The notes under the pieces are model-generated. The model saw nothing but the letters and a program-made list of their open reading frames with translations. It did not search any database and had not been told where the DNA came from. From Candidatus Omnitrophota bacterium (GTDB lineage: Bacteria > Hinthialibacterota > Hinthialibacteria > Hinthialibacterales > Hinthialibacteraceae), in contig JBFMBP010000085.1 in the NCBI GenBank assembly GCA_040755155.1, positions 1 through 64,000 on the forward strand: DNA of 64,000 nucleotides. The letters are read 5' to 3'. Numbering within the stretch: position 1 is the stretch's first letter; every line of letters begins with the position of its first letter. Of this stretch, positions 48,632 through 59,135 are shown in pieces. A program made the translations under genes and the position numbers.

Positions 48632-49363
48632 GATATTCGCCTCCTCTTACGCCCTATCGCAAGAATAGCCCGCTTCTTAAACATCTGCCAGTGTACGAAT
48701 TTAAATTGAATTTGACAATGCGGCGCATACAGCGCGCGTTAAGGAAGACAAACATAATTGGTTTGTCCATCTCTACCAAGTCAATAGCCGCTTCTTTCAA
48801 TAAATATTTTCAAAGTTGCTGGTTCTGAGAGAGTAGATAAAAGAACTTAGAGATCCTTATTCTAAACTTACGGCTATCCTGTCGTTATTAAAGATGATTG
48901 TTTTGAGCATGGAAGCAAATCCAGTCGGCGCTCATCTCCTCTTCCATCCCTTTCTCGCGGTTTCGCCTACCCCACAAAATAAATAATTTACCTAAAATGA
49001 ATTTTTCATGGATTTTTCTTATTCGTTTCGATAAAATGATGTCCCATCAGCGCCATGAGTCAATTGATCGAATCCATCGGTTGTCGTATAACCGGTTTTG
49101 CGAATGGCGAGGCTTTCCTTGAAAAGACGTTCTGTTTCCTTCCTATTATTTCTAAATTCAATCCCTTGCGGCGCAGAGGATCACTATCGATCGGCAAATG
49201 ATGATGCTTGCTATAAATTCTTTCTCAAAACGGGGGGAAGATAGATGAAAGTTGATTTTATTAAACTTAAAACAACTCCTATCTAACTTGCCCTAAGATA
49301 AGGGGAAGAAGAAGGGAATTTTATAAGCACTTCGATTTATATTTTGCGGAAGGAGTGGGGAAA
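48632..49363. other. intergenic region upstream of the giant secreted protein
   Basis: About 730 bp, AT-rich. The minus strand carries an open frame 49180-49019 (53 residues, no start codon, preceded by stops) with coding-like sequence such as RKTGYTTTDGFDQLTHGADG; it may be the 3' scrap of a lost gene. The right end provides the GGAAGGAG ribosome site of the next gene. No clear promoter consensus or strong hairpin was seen. Confidence 0.45.
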
Positions 49364-52300
49364 ATGAAAAACCATTTGAAATCGTTTTTTACCGCGCTTC
49401 CATACATCATTGCGCTTGCCATGATTTCTTCCAGCCGCGGGGATGTCGTTTATGTGGACTTAAAAGCCCAAGGAGACCATAGCGGATCGAGTTGGGCCAA
49501 TGCTTGCCAAAATCTTACCGAAGGAATCTCCAAATTACAGACGGGCGATGAAATTTGGGCGGCGTCGGGCGTCTACAAGGAAAACCTCCAAATTTCCACC
49601 TTTGAGGTCTCGCTTTATGGCGGTTTCCAGGGAACGGAACAATCGAGAGAGGAGAGGAATGCGTCGAAGAACGAAACGATTATTTATGCCCTCGATCCAA
49701 GTTCCTTTGGAGTTGAAATCGCGAATGGAGGCATAACTCTTGACGGTTTTACCGTAAAAGGAAGCGGAAGATACGGTATATTTTGCAACGGTTCCTCGGC
49801 TATCGTAGCGAATTGTACGATTACGGAAAATAGTTATGCCTTGCTAAGCGGATGGGGGGAAGGCGGAGGCGTCGGCTGCGGCGGTTTAGGTTCCTCTTTA
49901 ACTTTATCGAATTGTACGATTTCAAAAAATCAATCATTGGGAATGGGAGGAGGAATTATTTGCTCTTTTAGCGGCGCGATCGTTTTAGAGAATTGTCTTA
50001 TTATGGAGAATGAAAGCAATGCGGGAGGCGGTGGGCTTTATTGCGAATCCTGCGCCTCCGTCCGCTTGACGAATTGCGTGATCGCGAAAAATAAATCTTT
50101 GGATGGCGGCGGGATTTTTTGTAAAGACTGCGAATCGTTATCCATTGTAAATTGCACGGTGGCGGACAATAAGGCCGTAAGTTATTCGGGAGGTTTATGG
50201 CTCTCGAATACTCCCGCGCAAATAACTAATTCCATCTTTTGGAATTCCGGCAAAGAAATCGTACGATACGACGAGACGGAGCCTATTAAAGCGAGTTGCA
50301 GTTGTATTGCCGGGGGATGGGCGGGCGATGGAAATCTTGATTCCTACCCTCTTTTTGTAGATTCAACCAACGGCGATTATCGTCTTCAGAATCATTCTCC
50401 CTGCATTCACGCGGGATTAACCTCCATCGCCCCATCGACCGATTTAGAAGGGAACGACCGGCCGGGAAAAGACGAATTAGTGGATATGGGAGCCTATGAA
50501 TCCCCCGCCGATTTCAAGCCGGATTGGTCGAAGATCGGGCCGAATATTTACTACGTGCGCGCAGACGCGATGGAAGGAGGCGATGGCCTTAGCTGGGAAA
50601 ATGCGTTTTCCTCTCTCCATGAGGCCATAGAAAAAGCGGATGGAGATACGGAAATATGGGCCGCCGCCGGACGATACAATGAAAATCTTATTCTCGATCC
50701 CCGCATTACTCTCTTGGGGGGCTTCTCCGGCATGGAAAGCCAACGCAACGAGAGAAATTGGAACTTGCATGAAACCGTCATCGACGCTTCCCTGGCGAAC
50801 GATAAACCGGCCGCCATTCTATTGGACAAATCCACTTTAGATGGTTTTGTCGTCACCGGCAGCGTAAATGGCGGCGTGGTCTGTAGCGAGCGCGCCGCCA
50901 TGACGCTTGCGAACTGCATGATTCGTGGCAATACAAATTTATACGATCCGAATCAGTTCGTGGATCCGTCTCGGACCTATTTCGTAGGGAATGGCGGCGG
51001 CGTATTCTGCGAAAAAGAATCGTCTCCCGTTATCGTCAGCTGCACAATAACGGAAAACATCGCTACGCAAGGCGGAGGAATTTATTGCTTCGAAAATTCC
51101 AAGCCGTTTGTCAGCCATTGCGTTATATCCAAAAACGAATCTCGGAATTCGGGGGGAGGAATCTATAGTTATCCCGCATCGTCGCCTATTATCCAATATA
51201 CATATATGCTTGGCAACAAAAGCGAATCGACAGGAGGCGCAATCTACAGCGATGAAAGCTCGTTATCCATTTCTAACAGCATCATGGCAGGCAATATCGC
51301 CGGTATGCTGGGAAGCGCTTTCTATAGCAATTGCGCGGAACCGAATACTATCTTACAGATTGCCTATTGCGTCATGGCGTACAACCAAGTCTTAAACGAA
51401 GACACAGCTATGCCGAATCGAGCCGCCATTGTTTACAATGGAAACAATATGGAAATCAGCCATTCGATTATCTGGGGGAATTTTCCCGATGAAATCTTAT
51501 CCAACGTAGGCGAAGGCCCCGGCATGGATTTAATTCCCGTTTCGTGGAGCGACGTTAGAGGCGGTTATGAAGGAGTAGGCAATATTGACGGCGATCCGCA
51601 ATTTGTGAAGCCTTGGGATGGCGCAGGCGGCGATTTTCACTTTTTGCCTGCCTCCCCATGCATCGACGCCGGCAATCCGGATATTGCGGCGAATGACGGT
51701 TGCCGTCCTCCGGGATACGGAACCAACCGAAGTGATATGGGAGTCTATGGCGGCCCCTTGAACTGCGGTTGGATCGAAGAATACATACAGCCCGTGGAAG
51801 AACCGGAAATTCCTTCCTTGCCGTTGGCGATCGGCGAAACCACAACCGGCATTCTATCGACGGTCGATCGGATGCAGCTATATCTCATCGAACCCTCTTG
51901 CGAAAACGTATTATTGACTTTAGATAGCTATTTTCTGGAAGGACAGGTTGAAATGTACGCCCGGTTGGGTAAAGCGCCCACGCGCTTTCATTATGACGTT
52001 TACGATGCGCAGACGAGCGGCAATCCGCGCCAGGAATTGATATTGTCCAAAAGCCTGTCCGGCGAACCTTGGCATGTGATGTTATATGGCGTCAATTTGC
52101 CGGAGGGACCGGTCAATTATTCCATGAAGGCCGATTGCGTCAATCTTTATCTCTCAAGCATTTCGCCCAATTCCGCCGTGAACCGAGGCGATAAATCCTG
52201 CACGATCAAGGGCGCCGGTTTTACGGGCGAATTGGAAATCAAGTTGAAAAATAGCCGTGGAAATCAAATTGCAAGTTCCGATTATTATATAGCATCCAAC

Positions 52301-55300
52301 CAACAAATCGAAGCGTGGTTTTCTCTCGCCAACGCCCCCTTAGGCGTCTACGACTTGGAAGTTCTCCGGCTCTCGGACAATGCATCCGTTACCCTGGCTA
52401 ATGCCTTTAACGTATCCGAAGGTTCCATCGGACCGCGCCTGGAGGCGAAGCTCAGCGTAACCGATCCGCTGCGGGTCGGGATGAAATATATTCTATGGGT
52501 AGAGTACGCCAATACGGGCGACAGCGATATGCGCGCCCCTATTCTCTCCATATCCAGTTCCAGCGGAACCCTGATGTCTCTCTCGCCCGGCGGCCCCATC
52601 GATGCGAATCCCGTTTGGCTTTTGGGAGTCGGCCAGGAAGGCGCCGCCGATGTTCTAGCCGCCGGAAAATCCTACCGAATTCCCATCTATTTCATCGCAA
52701 CGTCGCCAACCAATTTTCAACTGCATCTTGTGGAAGGTTTCAAAGATAGTTTTTGGTCTAATACAACCTGGACGAATTTTGAGGAATACTACGATTTATT
52801 GCTTTATTCGGCGAATCGATTGGCTCGGCGGGGAAAACTGGAATACAACCTATCCGTCCTAGAACAATTCTCCATCGATCTGGCGGCGGGGAATCCAGTC
52901 GGCGCCATATCCGGCTGGGTGCGGTCCGCCACCGACGAAAAACCTATCGGCAATGTCGTTCTCGGCGCGTTTGATGCGAGCAATAAAAACAATGCCTTTG
53001 CATTATCCTCGCCGGGGGGATATTTCCAACTGAAGCCTCTCCCGCCAGGAGAATATTCGTTTTCCATTATTGATTATTATCAGCCTACTCCCCTTTTGGT
53101 AACGCTAACGGACGGTCAGGATATTAACGGGATTACTCTTTATGCTGCGCCGAATCCCACTCCGGCGCCTACTCCGATTCCTACTCCAACGACTGTCTCG
53201 GACTCCGATCCTTCCTTAATCGCAGATTCTTCCGGACAGGCGCATTTGGCGTGGAGACATGGAGAGGATGCCTGGCATGCGGTTTTTGAAGGGAACGAAT
53301 GGAAAATTACGGGCGCCATTCCTAACGCCACTGGCGCCGACTTGATCGTAAAATCCGATAAGCGCCTTATTCCGGACAACGATAAAGGGTGCGCCGTCTT
53401 TTGGCAAGATGGAGTATTGAACAATTCTGAATTATGGTACTGCTTGGGACGCCCTAAAGCCGATGGAATAACTTACCAATGGAGTTCTCCGCAAAGAATC
53501 ACGGACGATTCCTATGGCGACGGCAATATGGACGCTTTGATCGCCGCAGACGGCTCCCTTTTGTTAGTTTTTCAAAAACAAGACTGGGAAACGCAAGACG
53601 ATACGGATCTTTATTATGTCGTCCTTCATCCCGATTACAATCAAATGCAGTGGACTTCGTTAAAAGCGATGAACCGCGTGGAATGGCCTGTTCGTCAATA
53701 TCCAGCGGCCGGGAAACATGGAGTGTGCGTGGCTTTGCAATGGGGCGGCGAAGAGGGATACGAAATTCCTCGCCTTTTTCCGGAAATAGGGGGAAGATAT
53801 GGCTTTAAACTGATCGATGAATATTGTTACGAAACGTCGCTATGTTCCTTTGCCAATACAGCGCAACTTATTGGAGACGTGCAATGCGGCGACGCCTTTT
53901 CCTTTGGAGGAATGGGACAAGCGCAACAAGAGTTCACTGCCCAAACCATTGGATCGAAGTGTGTATTTGTTCCTGGAAAGGCAACCTGGAGCATCGGCGT
54001 CAGCGGGACGAGAAAATGGGTGACGCCGGAATCGCCATTTAAATTTTTTGTTTACCGTCTCGGCCTATTTTTAAATGCAACCTTAGTCGTTAATGCAACA
54101 TGGAACAATGGTTTTTCTTTTTGGCCTTTAACTAAACCGGATGAAGGAGCAGCCACTTTAACAGGCAGCGTAGGAGGCGAAGGTATCGCCAAGATGAAGT
54201 ATTTAAAGGGGTCTTATATTATCGCTAGATTATTATTGACCTCCGGCGTAAAAGTTTCCAAGGAAGGACTTAAGGGCGTACATTGCTTTCGAATAACTTT
54301 CTCATTCGGTCTTTTAAAGGGCTGGTGGGAAGGTACCTATCAATATCAATTCGGTCCGGGATGCCCGCCCCCCGGTGAAGATTTTGTCGGAAAAATCGCG
54401 CGGGATCCTCATCATTCAACCATCCGAAATATCATAATGATCGATGGGCAGCCCGTGGACGAACTTATTACTTATACGATAAAAGACGCTACGGGTACGG
54501 AAAATGTCTATGGATATGATCCCGTTTTGGAAGATATCCGAAACGATCTTAAAAATGACGGCTCTCCCTCCACAGCCATCAACGGGAGCGGTGAAATTTT
54601 ATTGACGTGGGTTAAAGATTCGCCTAATCCAGCCGCCAATCTCGGCGGCGCCCTATTGCTCTCTTCCTTCGACGGCGGCAAGTGGAGTGCGCCTGTTGAA
54701 GTGGATTCCTACAAAGACTTCAACGAGGAGCCGTTTATCGTCTATGAAAACGATCGGACGCCCATGATTGTCTGGTCGAAGGCCAAAGCCCATATAACTC
54801 TCGATTCTCCCGTGCAGGAGATTCTCGATAATTTTCAACAATCCGATCTTTATTATTCCCGCCGGATCGACGGCGCATGGACTCAACCGCAACTTTTAGC
54901 GGAATTGGATGGAACGGATAATGACGTCAAGCTGGCCAGCAATAAGGCAGGTAAAGTAGCGGCTTGTTGGAATAATATTCATTCCGAAGAAGCGACGATC
55001 ATTATGGCTTCCATCTGGGATGGCTCCCAATGGACGGCGCCTCAGATGATATCGGATTCGACCGCTTGCAGCGCGCCGGTTTGCGCATTCATCGATGACA
55101 AAGCCATCGCGATTTGGTCTCAACAGACGGAAAACAATATCGCAAAATTATATTATTCCGTGTGGGATGGAAAATGGTCTGCTCCCCAAATTATTCCTAC
55201 CGATAATGTAGAAACGGCGATCGTAACAAAGACGAATGTTCAATCCTTCTCTGTAAATATACAACCTTTAGACTATAAACCAGCCGACCCAACGTGCTGC

Positions 55301-56560
55301 TTAACTCCTACGCCGACGCCGACGCCCAAAGATCCCAAACAAGGGGAACCTAGCAATCAGAAAGACGAAAAGAATCCCGGCGTCGTCGCCTCCAAAGATC
55401 CTAACCAAAAAGTTGGCCCGTTGGGCGCAGGCGCTCCCGATTATGCCGTCGCCATTACCGAACCCTTGGAATATATCGTCTATTTCGAAAATCAATCCAC
55501 AGCCTCAGCGGCCGCTGCGCGAGTGCGTATCGCCGATCGGCTCGATTCCAAACTGGATTGGTCTACCGTCGAAATGAAATCCTATTCTTTCGGCGATCGC
55601 ATCATCGCCGTCCCCGCTGGCTTGGATCATCATTATACGCGCGAAATGGTTGACCTTTGGACCTATTCGGCTGCGGATAACAGCTGGGCGGTCTCCGGCG
55701 AAGCGTTTCTGGATATCGAATCTTCCGTGGATGCCCGAACGGGAATGGCGGAATGGACTTTTACCTGCCTGGATCCAGCTACGGAAGATTTTCTAGAGGA
55801 TCCCTACGCCGGATTCCTCCCCCCGGAAACAGCGAAAGATCAGGAAGGGTACGGGCGGGGACAAGGGTACGTCGTCTATTCCGTTCGAGCCAAGAGCGAT
55901 ATTCCAACGGGAACGAAAATAACCAACAGCGCCGAGATTGTTTTCGATGTCAATGAACCCATCCTTACGAACGCCGTTACGAATATGATCGTCGCTTCGC
56001 CTCCGGAAGCACCGCGCAATCCTTATCCCTCCGATGGATCCGAGGGAATCAAGCCGGAAACGCACTTCAACTGGGACGAGACGGCGGGAGCGGCGGCTTA
56101 CGATCTTTATGTGTGGCCCTCTACGCAAGCAAAACCGGCGCAGCCATATGCCGGAGATTTAATCTGGAGTCATTTCTATCCTTCCGCTTCATTGACAAAT
56201 TATACGGAATACAAGTGGCAAGTCGTCAGCAAGAATGCCGCGGGACAAACCGAAGGTCCGATATGGACATTCCATGCGGGGCCGATCCTCAGTCCCGATT
56301 TCAACCGGGACGGCTATGTGGATCGCCGGGATTTGCTTATGTTAATCAATGCTTTCGATCGATACGTTGAAATATTCGATCTGAATCATGACGGCGGCGT
56401 GGATCGGGACGAATTGTTCCTTTTCGCGAAAAGTTGGGGGATACGTATCGAAAAGAAGAGCATTAGCAAACAGGCCTTGCGAGGATATTTATCGCCCGAA
56501 CCAACGAGTACGCCGCCGCCGATGGCGTTGCCGACGCCGACGCCTCCGAAACGGTATTGA
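49364..56560 (+). CDS. giant secreted multidomain protein (duplicated beta-helix, IPT-like, dockerin-like)
   Basis: 2398 residues from ATG 49364 (GGAAGGAG 8 bases before; a GTG three codons earlier is less likely). A signal peptide comes first. Two parallel beta-helix units follow, each opening with YVDLKAQ or YYVRADA and a SSWANA or LSWENA motif, at ~25-380 and ~395-800. An IPT/TIG-like domain (SPNSAVNRGDKSCTIKGAGF), a carboxypeptidase-regulatory-like fold, a Thr-Pro linker and beta-propeller-like repeats (SDSDPSLIADSSGQAHLAW) come next. A second Thr-Pro linker, a DUF11-like segment and a fibronectin-like part follow. The end has two EF-hand loops of dockerin type (DFNRDGYVDRRDL and DLNHDGGVDRDEL) and a PTPTP tail. 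Likely extracellular, for adhesion or polysaccharide; no catalytic site recognised. Confidence 0.8.
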   Translation: MKNHLKSFFTALPYIIALAMISSSRGDVVYVDLKAQGDHSGSSWANACQNLTEGISKLQTGDEIWAASGVYKENLQISTFEVSLYGGFQGTEQSREERNASKNETIIYALDPSSFGVEIANGGITLDGFTVKGSGRYGIFCNGSSAIVANCTITENSYALLSGWGEGGGVGCGGLGSSLTLSNCTISKNQSLGMGGGIICSFSGAIVLENCLIMENESNAGGGGLYCESCASVRLTNCVIAKNKSLDGGGIFCKDCESLSIVNCTVADNKAVSYSGGLWLSNTPAQITNSIFWNSGKEIVRYDETEPIKASCSCIAGGWAGDGNLDSYPLFVDSTNGDYRLQNHSPCIHAGLTSIAPSTDLEGNDRPGKDELVDMGAYESPADFKPDWSKIGPNIYYVRADAMEGGDGLSWENAFSSLHEAIEKADGDTEIWAAAGRYNENLILDPRITLLGGFSGMESQRNERNWNLHETVIDASLANDKPAAILLDKSTLDGFVVTGSVNGGVVCSERAAMTLANCMIRGNTNLYDPNQFVDPSRTYFVGNGGGVFCEKESSPVIVSCTITENIATQGGGIYCFENSKPFVSHCVISKNESRNSGGGIYSYPASSPIIQYTYMLGNKSESTGGAIYSDESSLSISNSIMAGNIAGMLGSAFYSNCAEPNTILQIAYCVMAYNQVLNEDTAMPNRAAIVYNGNNMEISHSIIWGNFPDEILSNVGEGPGMDLIPVSWSDVRGGYEGVGNIDGDPQFVKPWDGAGGDFHFLPASPCIDAGNPDIAANDGCRPPGYGTNRSDMGVYGGPLNCGWIEEYIQPVEEPEIPSLPLAIGETTTGILSTVDRMQLYLIEPSCENVLLTLDSYFLEGQVEMYARLGKAPTRFHYDVYDAQTSGNPRQELILSKSLSGEPWHVMLYGVNLPEGPVNYSMKADCVNLYLSSISPNSAVNRGDKSCTIKGAGFTGELEIKLKNSRGNQIASSDYYIASNQQIEAWFSLANAPLGVYDLEVLRLSDNASVTLANAFNVSEGSIGPRLEAKLSVTDPLRVGMKYILWVEYANTGDSDMRAPILSISSSSGTLMSLSPGGPIDANPVWLLGVGQEGAADVLAAGKSYRIPIYFIATSPTNFQLHLVEGFKDSFWSNTTWTNFEEYYDLLLYSANRLARRGKLEYNLSVLEQFSIDLAAGNPVGAISGWVRSATDEKPIGNVVLGAFDASNKNNAFALSSPGGYFQLKPLPPGEYSFSIIDYYQPTPLLVTLTDGQDINGITLYAAPNPTPAPTPIPTPTTVSDSDPSLIADSSGQAHLAWRHGEDAWHAVFEGNEWKITGAIPNATGADLIVKSDKRLIPDNDKGCAVFWQDGVLNNSELWYCLGRPKADGITYQWSSPQRITDDSYGDGNMDALIAADGSLLLVFQKQDWETQDDTDLYYVVLHPDYNQMQWTSLKAMNRVEWPVRQYPAAGKHGVCVALQWGGEEGYEIPRLFPEIGGRYGFKLIDEYCYETSLCSFANTAQLIGDVQCGDAFSFGGMGQAQQEFTAQTIGSKCVFVPGKATWSIGVSGTRKWVTPESPFKFFVYRLGLFLNATLVVNATWNNGFSFWPLTKPDEGAATLTGSVGGEGIAKMKYLKGSYIIARLLLTSGVKVSKEGLKGVHCFRITFSFGLLKGWWEGTYQYQFGPGCPPPGEDFVGKIARDPHHSTIRNIIMIDGQPVDELITYTIKDATGTENVYGYDPVLEDIRNDLKNDGSPSTAINGSGEILLTWVKDSPNPAANLGGALLLSSFDGGKWSAPVEVDSYKDFNEEPFIVYENDRTPMIVWSKAKAHITLDSPVQEILDNFQQSDLYYSRRIDGAWTQPQLLAELDGTDNDVKLASNKAGKVAACWNNIHSEEATIIMASIWDGSQWTAPQMISDSTACSAPVCAFIDDKAIAIWSQQTENNIAKLYYSVWDGKWSAPQIIPTDNVETAIVTKTNVQSFSVNIQPLDYKPADPTCCLTPTPTPTPKDPKQGEPSNQKDEKNPGVVASKDPNQKVGPLGAGAPDYAVAITEPLEYIVYFENQSTASAAAARVRIADRLDSKLDWSTVEMKSYSFGDRIIAVPAGLDHHYTREMVDLWTYSAADNSWAVSGEAFLDIESSVDARTGMAEWTFTCLDPATEDFLEDPYAGFLPPETAKDQEGYGRGQGYVVYSVRAKSDIPTGTKITNSAEIVFDVNEPILTNAVTNMIVASPPEAPRNPYPSDGSEGIKPETHFNWDETAGAAAYDLYVWPSTQAKPAQPYAGDLIWSHFYPSASLTNYTEYKWQVVSKNAAGQTEGPIWTFHAGPILSPDFNRDGYVDRRDLLMLINAFDRYVEIFDLNHDGGVDRDELFLFAKSWGIRIEKKSISKQALRGYLSPEPTSTPPPMALPTPTPPKRY

Positions 56561-56850
56561 TCTGGGAATGCGCATATGAGCGGAAGAAATTCCAGTCTCC
56601 TAGAAAAAGAAACGGAGAATAGGCTTTTCTTTAGTCTTTCAATCCGGATATTTTTGCAGCATTTAGCAAATCCATTGGATTCTTGGATAAGAAGATTGGC
56701 ATATTATATCGAAAAACGATAACGATCTTCGATATCGTTTAACGCGCCAGTGGCAACAGCGAACGGGCGTGGCTTGTATTCCGGACTCGTGCGGCGCGCC
56801 TTCTTTATTTTGCGCGCCTTAATCCGATTTACGAGGGAGGGAGCGATCGA

Positions 56851-57369
56851 ATGTTTATCGACAAACTGCAACGCACGAGCGCCCCGGCATCGATCCTATT
56901 GATCCGTGCGTTAGTAGGAGCGGTGTTTCTTTCCGAGGGTCTTCAGAAATTCCTATTTTCCTCCGAGTTGGGAGCGGGACGTTTTATTCGCATCGGCATT
57001 CCTGCGCCGGAATTCATGGGGCCGTTCGTCGGCATCGTCGAGATCGTCTGCGGAACGCTGGTTATCCTGGGATTCTTCGCGCGACCGGCGGCATTGCTGC
57101 TTCTTATCAACATTTCCGTGGCCATTCTTTCCACGAAAATTCCGATCCTGTTGGGGCATGGTTTTTGGACGTTCGCGCCGCCCAAAATGGACCGCTTTGG
57201 TTTTTGGAGCATGGCTCATGAGGCCCGGACGGATTTCTGCATGTGGCTTGGCTCGCTGTACCTGATCTTGGAGGGTGCAGGCGCATGGTCATTGGATGCC
57301 AGGCTTGCGCGCAACAGGACAAATCCGCCGCCATCCGAAACCGCTTCGTCTTCCTTTATCGACGAATAA
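56851..57369 (+). CDS. DoxX family membrane protein
   Basis: A 172-residue protein with four hydrophobic helices and the DoxX pattern: LLIRALVGAVFLSEGLQKFLF, GPFVGIVEIVCGTLVILGFFARPAALLLL, ISVAILSTK. DoxX proteins are linked to thiosulfate:quinone oxidoreductase subunits or redox defence, but most, probably including this one, are of unknown role. A GGGAGGGAGC site precedes the start. The 290 bp before it contain only a perfect 8-bp hairpin AAACGATA/TATCGTTT (56714-56740). Confidence 0.85.
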   Translation: MFIDKLQRTSAPASILLIRALVGAVFLSEGLQKFLFSSELGAGRFIRIGIPAPEFMGPFVGIVEIVCGTLVILGFFARPAALLLLINISVAILSTKIPILLGHGFWTFAPPKMDRFGFWSMAHEARTDFCMWLGSLYLILEGAGAWSLDARLARNRTNPPPSETASSSFIDE

Positions 57370-57379
57370 TGAATGGTTC

Positions 57380-58861
57380 CTACAGTAGGGGATCCCGGCG
57401 CGTAGGCATCAACGCGCGCAGTTTGCGTTTGACCTTTTCCTTAGCGATGGAGGAGAAGGAGACGTTTTCCGAAATGTATTTCAGATCGGGACGCCCGTCG
57501 CCGCCGCCGATCTGGCGGCGCATCCGCGTCATCTCATCGACGATCTTCTCCATTTTCTTCCCGATCATGTAATAGACGTAAAACTCCTCGCGGGGGATGT
57601 TCTTCTGGTTGAGATAGGGCCATTTCGCCATAAAGAAATGCTTTTCATCATCGAAATCTTCCGGCTCCAAGACGATTCCGGTAAGGTTATCCTCGCCAAC
57701 GCCGATCTCTTTGGCCCATTCCCAAACCTGGGTCATCGGCATCACTTGCAGCGGCGCGAAGGAAACGTTGTCGAACACGTCGGTATTAGAGAGCACGAAA
57801 TCGAAGTTGGCCAAAATGTCTTCCCGCGTCTCGCCCGGCGTCCCCATAATGAAGCAGGAACTATAAGCCGCTCCGTGCTTGCGTCCCAGCCGCAGCGCTT
57901 CTTCATTGTGGCTGAGATGGCAGCCCCGCTTGTTCAATTTCGCCAGCATATTCTCCGAGCCGGATTCAAAGCCGATGTTCAACACGCGATTGTTGATCGA
58001 GGCGAGAGCGGCGACCACTTCGTCGTCGAGCAGATTGGCGCGCACGAAGCAGCGAAACGCCGTCCCTTCGTGCAGCCCGCGCTCTCGAATCGCCCGGCAC
58101 AGCTCGACGACCCGCTTCTTGTCGACGTTGAAAAGATCGTCGAAGATGAGGATTTCGGACGGCTCCCAACGAACGCGGATTTCTTCGATTTCCCGAATGA
58201 CGTACTCATTGCTGGGGTGGCGGAATTTGCGTCCCCAATGATGGATGGTGGAACAGAAGGAGCAATCGTAGGGGCATCCCCGCGAAGTCATCATATTGAC
58301 CAGTCCGCCGCGGCAAGACCAGCGATCCTGGATCAATTCGCGATCGGGATATGGGATGCGGTCCAGGTCTTCGATGGCTTGGCGCTTGGGAGTTTGTTCC
58401 AGATTTCCGTCTTCGCGGCGGAACAAGAGGCCGGGAATTTTACGCAGGTCTTCCGGACGAAAGGCGCCGCGTTCTTTCCACAGCCGCACGAGATCGGAAA
58501 AAGTCTCTTCTCCCTCGCCCAGCACGGCGAGATCGAACGCCAGATCTAACTGCGACGGCATGGTCGATACATGCGCGCCGCCGCAAATCACCGGGCAGCC
58601 TAGCGCTTCCTTGATCTTGCGCGCCTCCCGCGCCGCGTAGGAATAATTGAAAGTAACGAACGTCAATCCTACGAAATCCGGCTTATGCGCAATCAATTCT
58701 TCCGGGCGGCGTTCCACCGTGAAATCCGCTCCTCCCGCATACTTTTTGACGTAGGAAGAGAGATACCCTAATCCCAATGGCGGCACATAAGACCAGGCGG
58801 CGTCCGTCTGGGGATAACAAGCGAGCGAGAGACCAATCTTGACCAAAGGCTTCACCTCCAA
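57380..58861 (-). CDS. B12-binding-domain radical SAM protein
   Basis: A 493-residue protein. The N-terminal cobalamin-binding-like Rossmann domain (PPLGLGYLSSYVKK, VICGGAHVSTMP) is followed by a radical SAM core with SRGCPYDCSFCS near 195 (CxxxCxxC 4Fe-4S ligands), then FRCFVRANLLDDE and GFESGSENML. Such BchE/P-methylase-type enzymes methylate or rearrange unactivated carbons in lipid, cofactor or natural-product pathways; the substrate here is unknown. Start: TTG 58861 with GGGAG 8 bases upstream, or TTG 58846 with GGAGG 7 bases upstream; both lack ATG. No partner genes. Confidence 0.88.
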   Translation of the reverse strand: MEVKPLVKIGLSLACYPQTDAAWSYVPPLGLGYLSSYVKKYAGGADFTVERRPEELIAHKPDFVGLTFVTFNYSYAAREARKIKEALGCPVICGGAHVSTMPSQLDLAFDLAVLGEGEETFSDLVRLWKERGAFRPEDLRKIPGLLFRREDGNLEQTPKRQAIEDLDRIPYPDRELIQDRWSCRGGLVNMMTSRGCPYDCSFCSTIHHWGRKFRHPSNEYVIREIEEIRVRWEPSEILIFDDLFNVDKKRVVELCRAIRERGLHEGTAFRCFVRANLLDDEVVAALASINNRVLNIGFESGSENMLAKLNKRGCHLSHNEEALRLGRKHGAAYSSCFIMGTPGETREDILANFDFVLSNTDVFDNVSFAPLQVMPMTQVWEWAKEIGVGEDNLTGIVLEPEDFDDEKHFFMAKWPYLNQKNIPREEFYVYYMIGKKMEKIVDEMTRMRRQIGGGDGRPDLKYISENVSFSSIAKEKVKRKLRALMPTRRDPLL

Positions 58862-59010
58862 GCAGGTTCGCTCCCATAGTCTACATCCGGCGGGGTTGAC
58901 GTCAATTCAACCGTAGGAGAAAAATATGGCGGGAAATTCAAGTGCAGGATATCCTCGGTCTTGCCGCCTATTGATGAATCAATATAATAGATTCGCTATG
59001 CTGCTTGCTG

Positions 59011-59106
59011 ACTCATGTTGCGCAGGAAGGCCATTCTTCAGGTAAATTTTCTGTTTTCCCATTTCCTCTCCCAGAAGGCGAGAGGATGGAAATGCGTAAT
59101 ATGAGT
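59011..59106. mobile_element. 96-bp MITE-like element, copy A
   Basis: Ends ACTCATGTTGCGCA (59011-59024) and TGCGTAATATGAGT (59093-59106) are imperfect 14-bp inverted repeats. Its interior, including GGCCATTCTTCAGGTAAATTTT and a CCTCTCCCAGAAGGCGAGAGG hairpin, is about 80 percent identical by eye to the reverse complement of copy B at 59827-59922, of identical length. No flanking duplication is left, so this copy is older. It ends 29 bp before the hicA-like gene. Confidence 0.85.
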
Positions 59107-59135
59107 AACGATTAAGAACGTCGATAAATGGTAAA

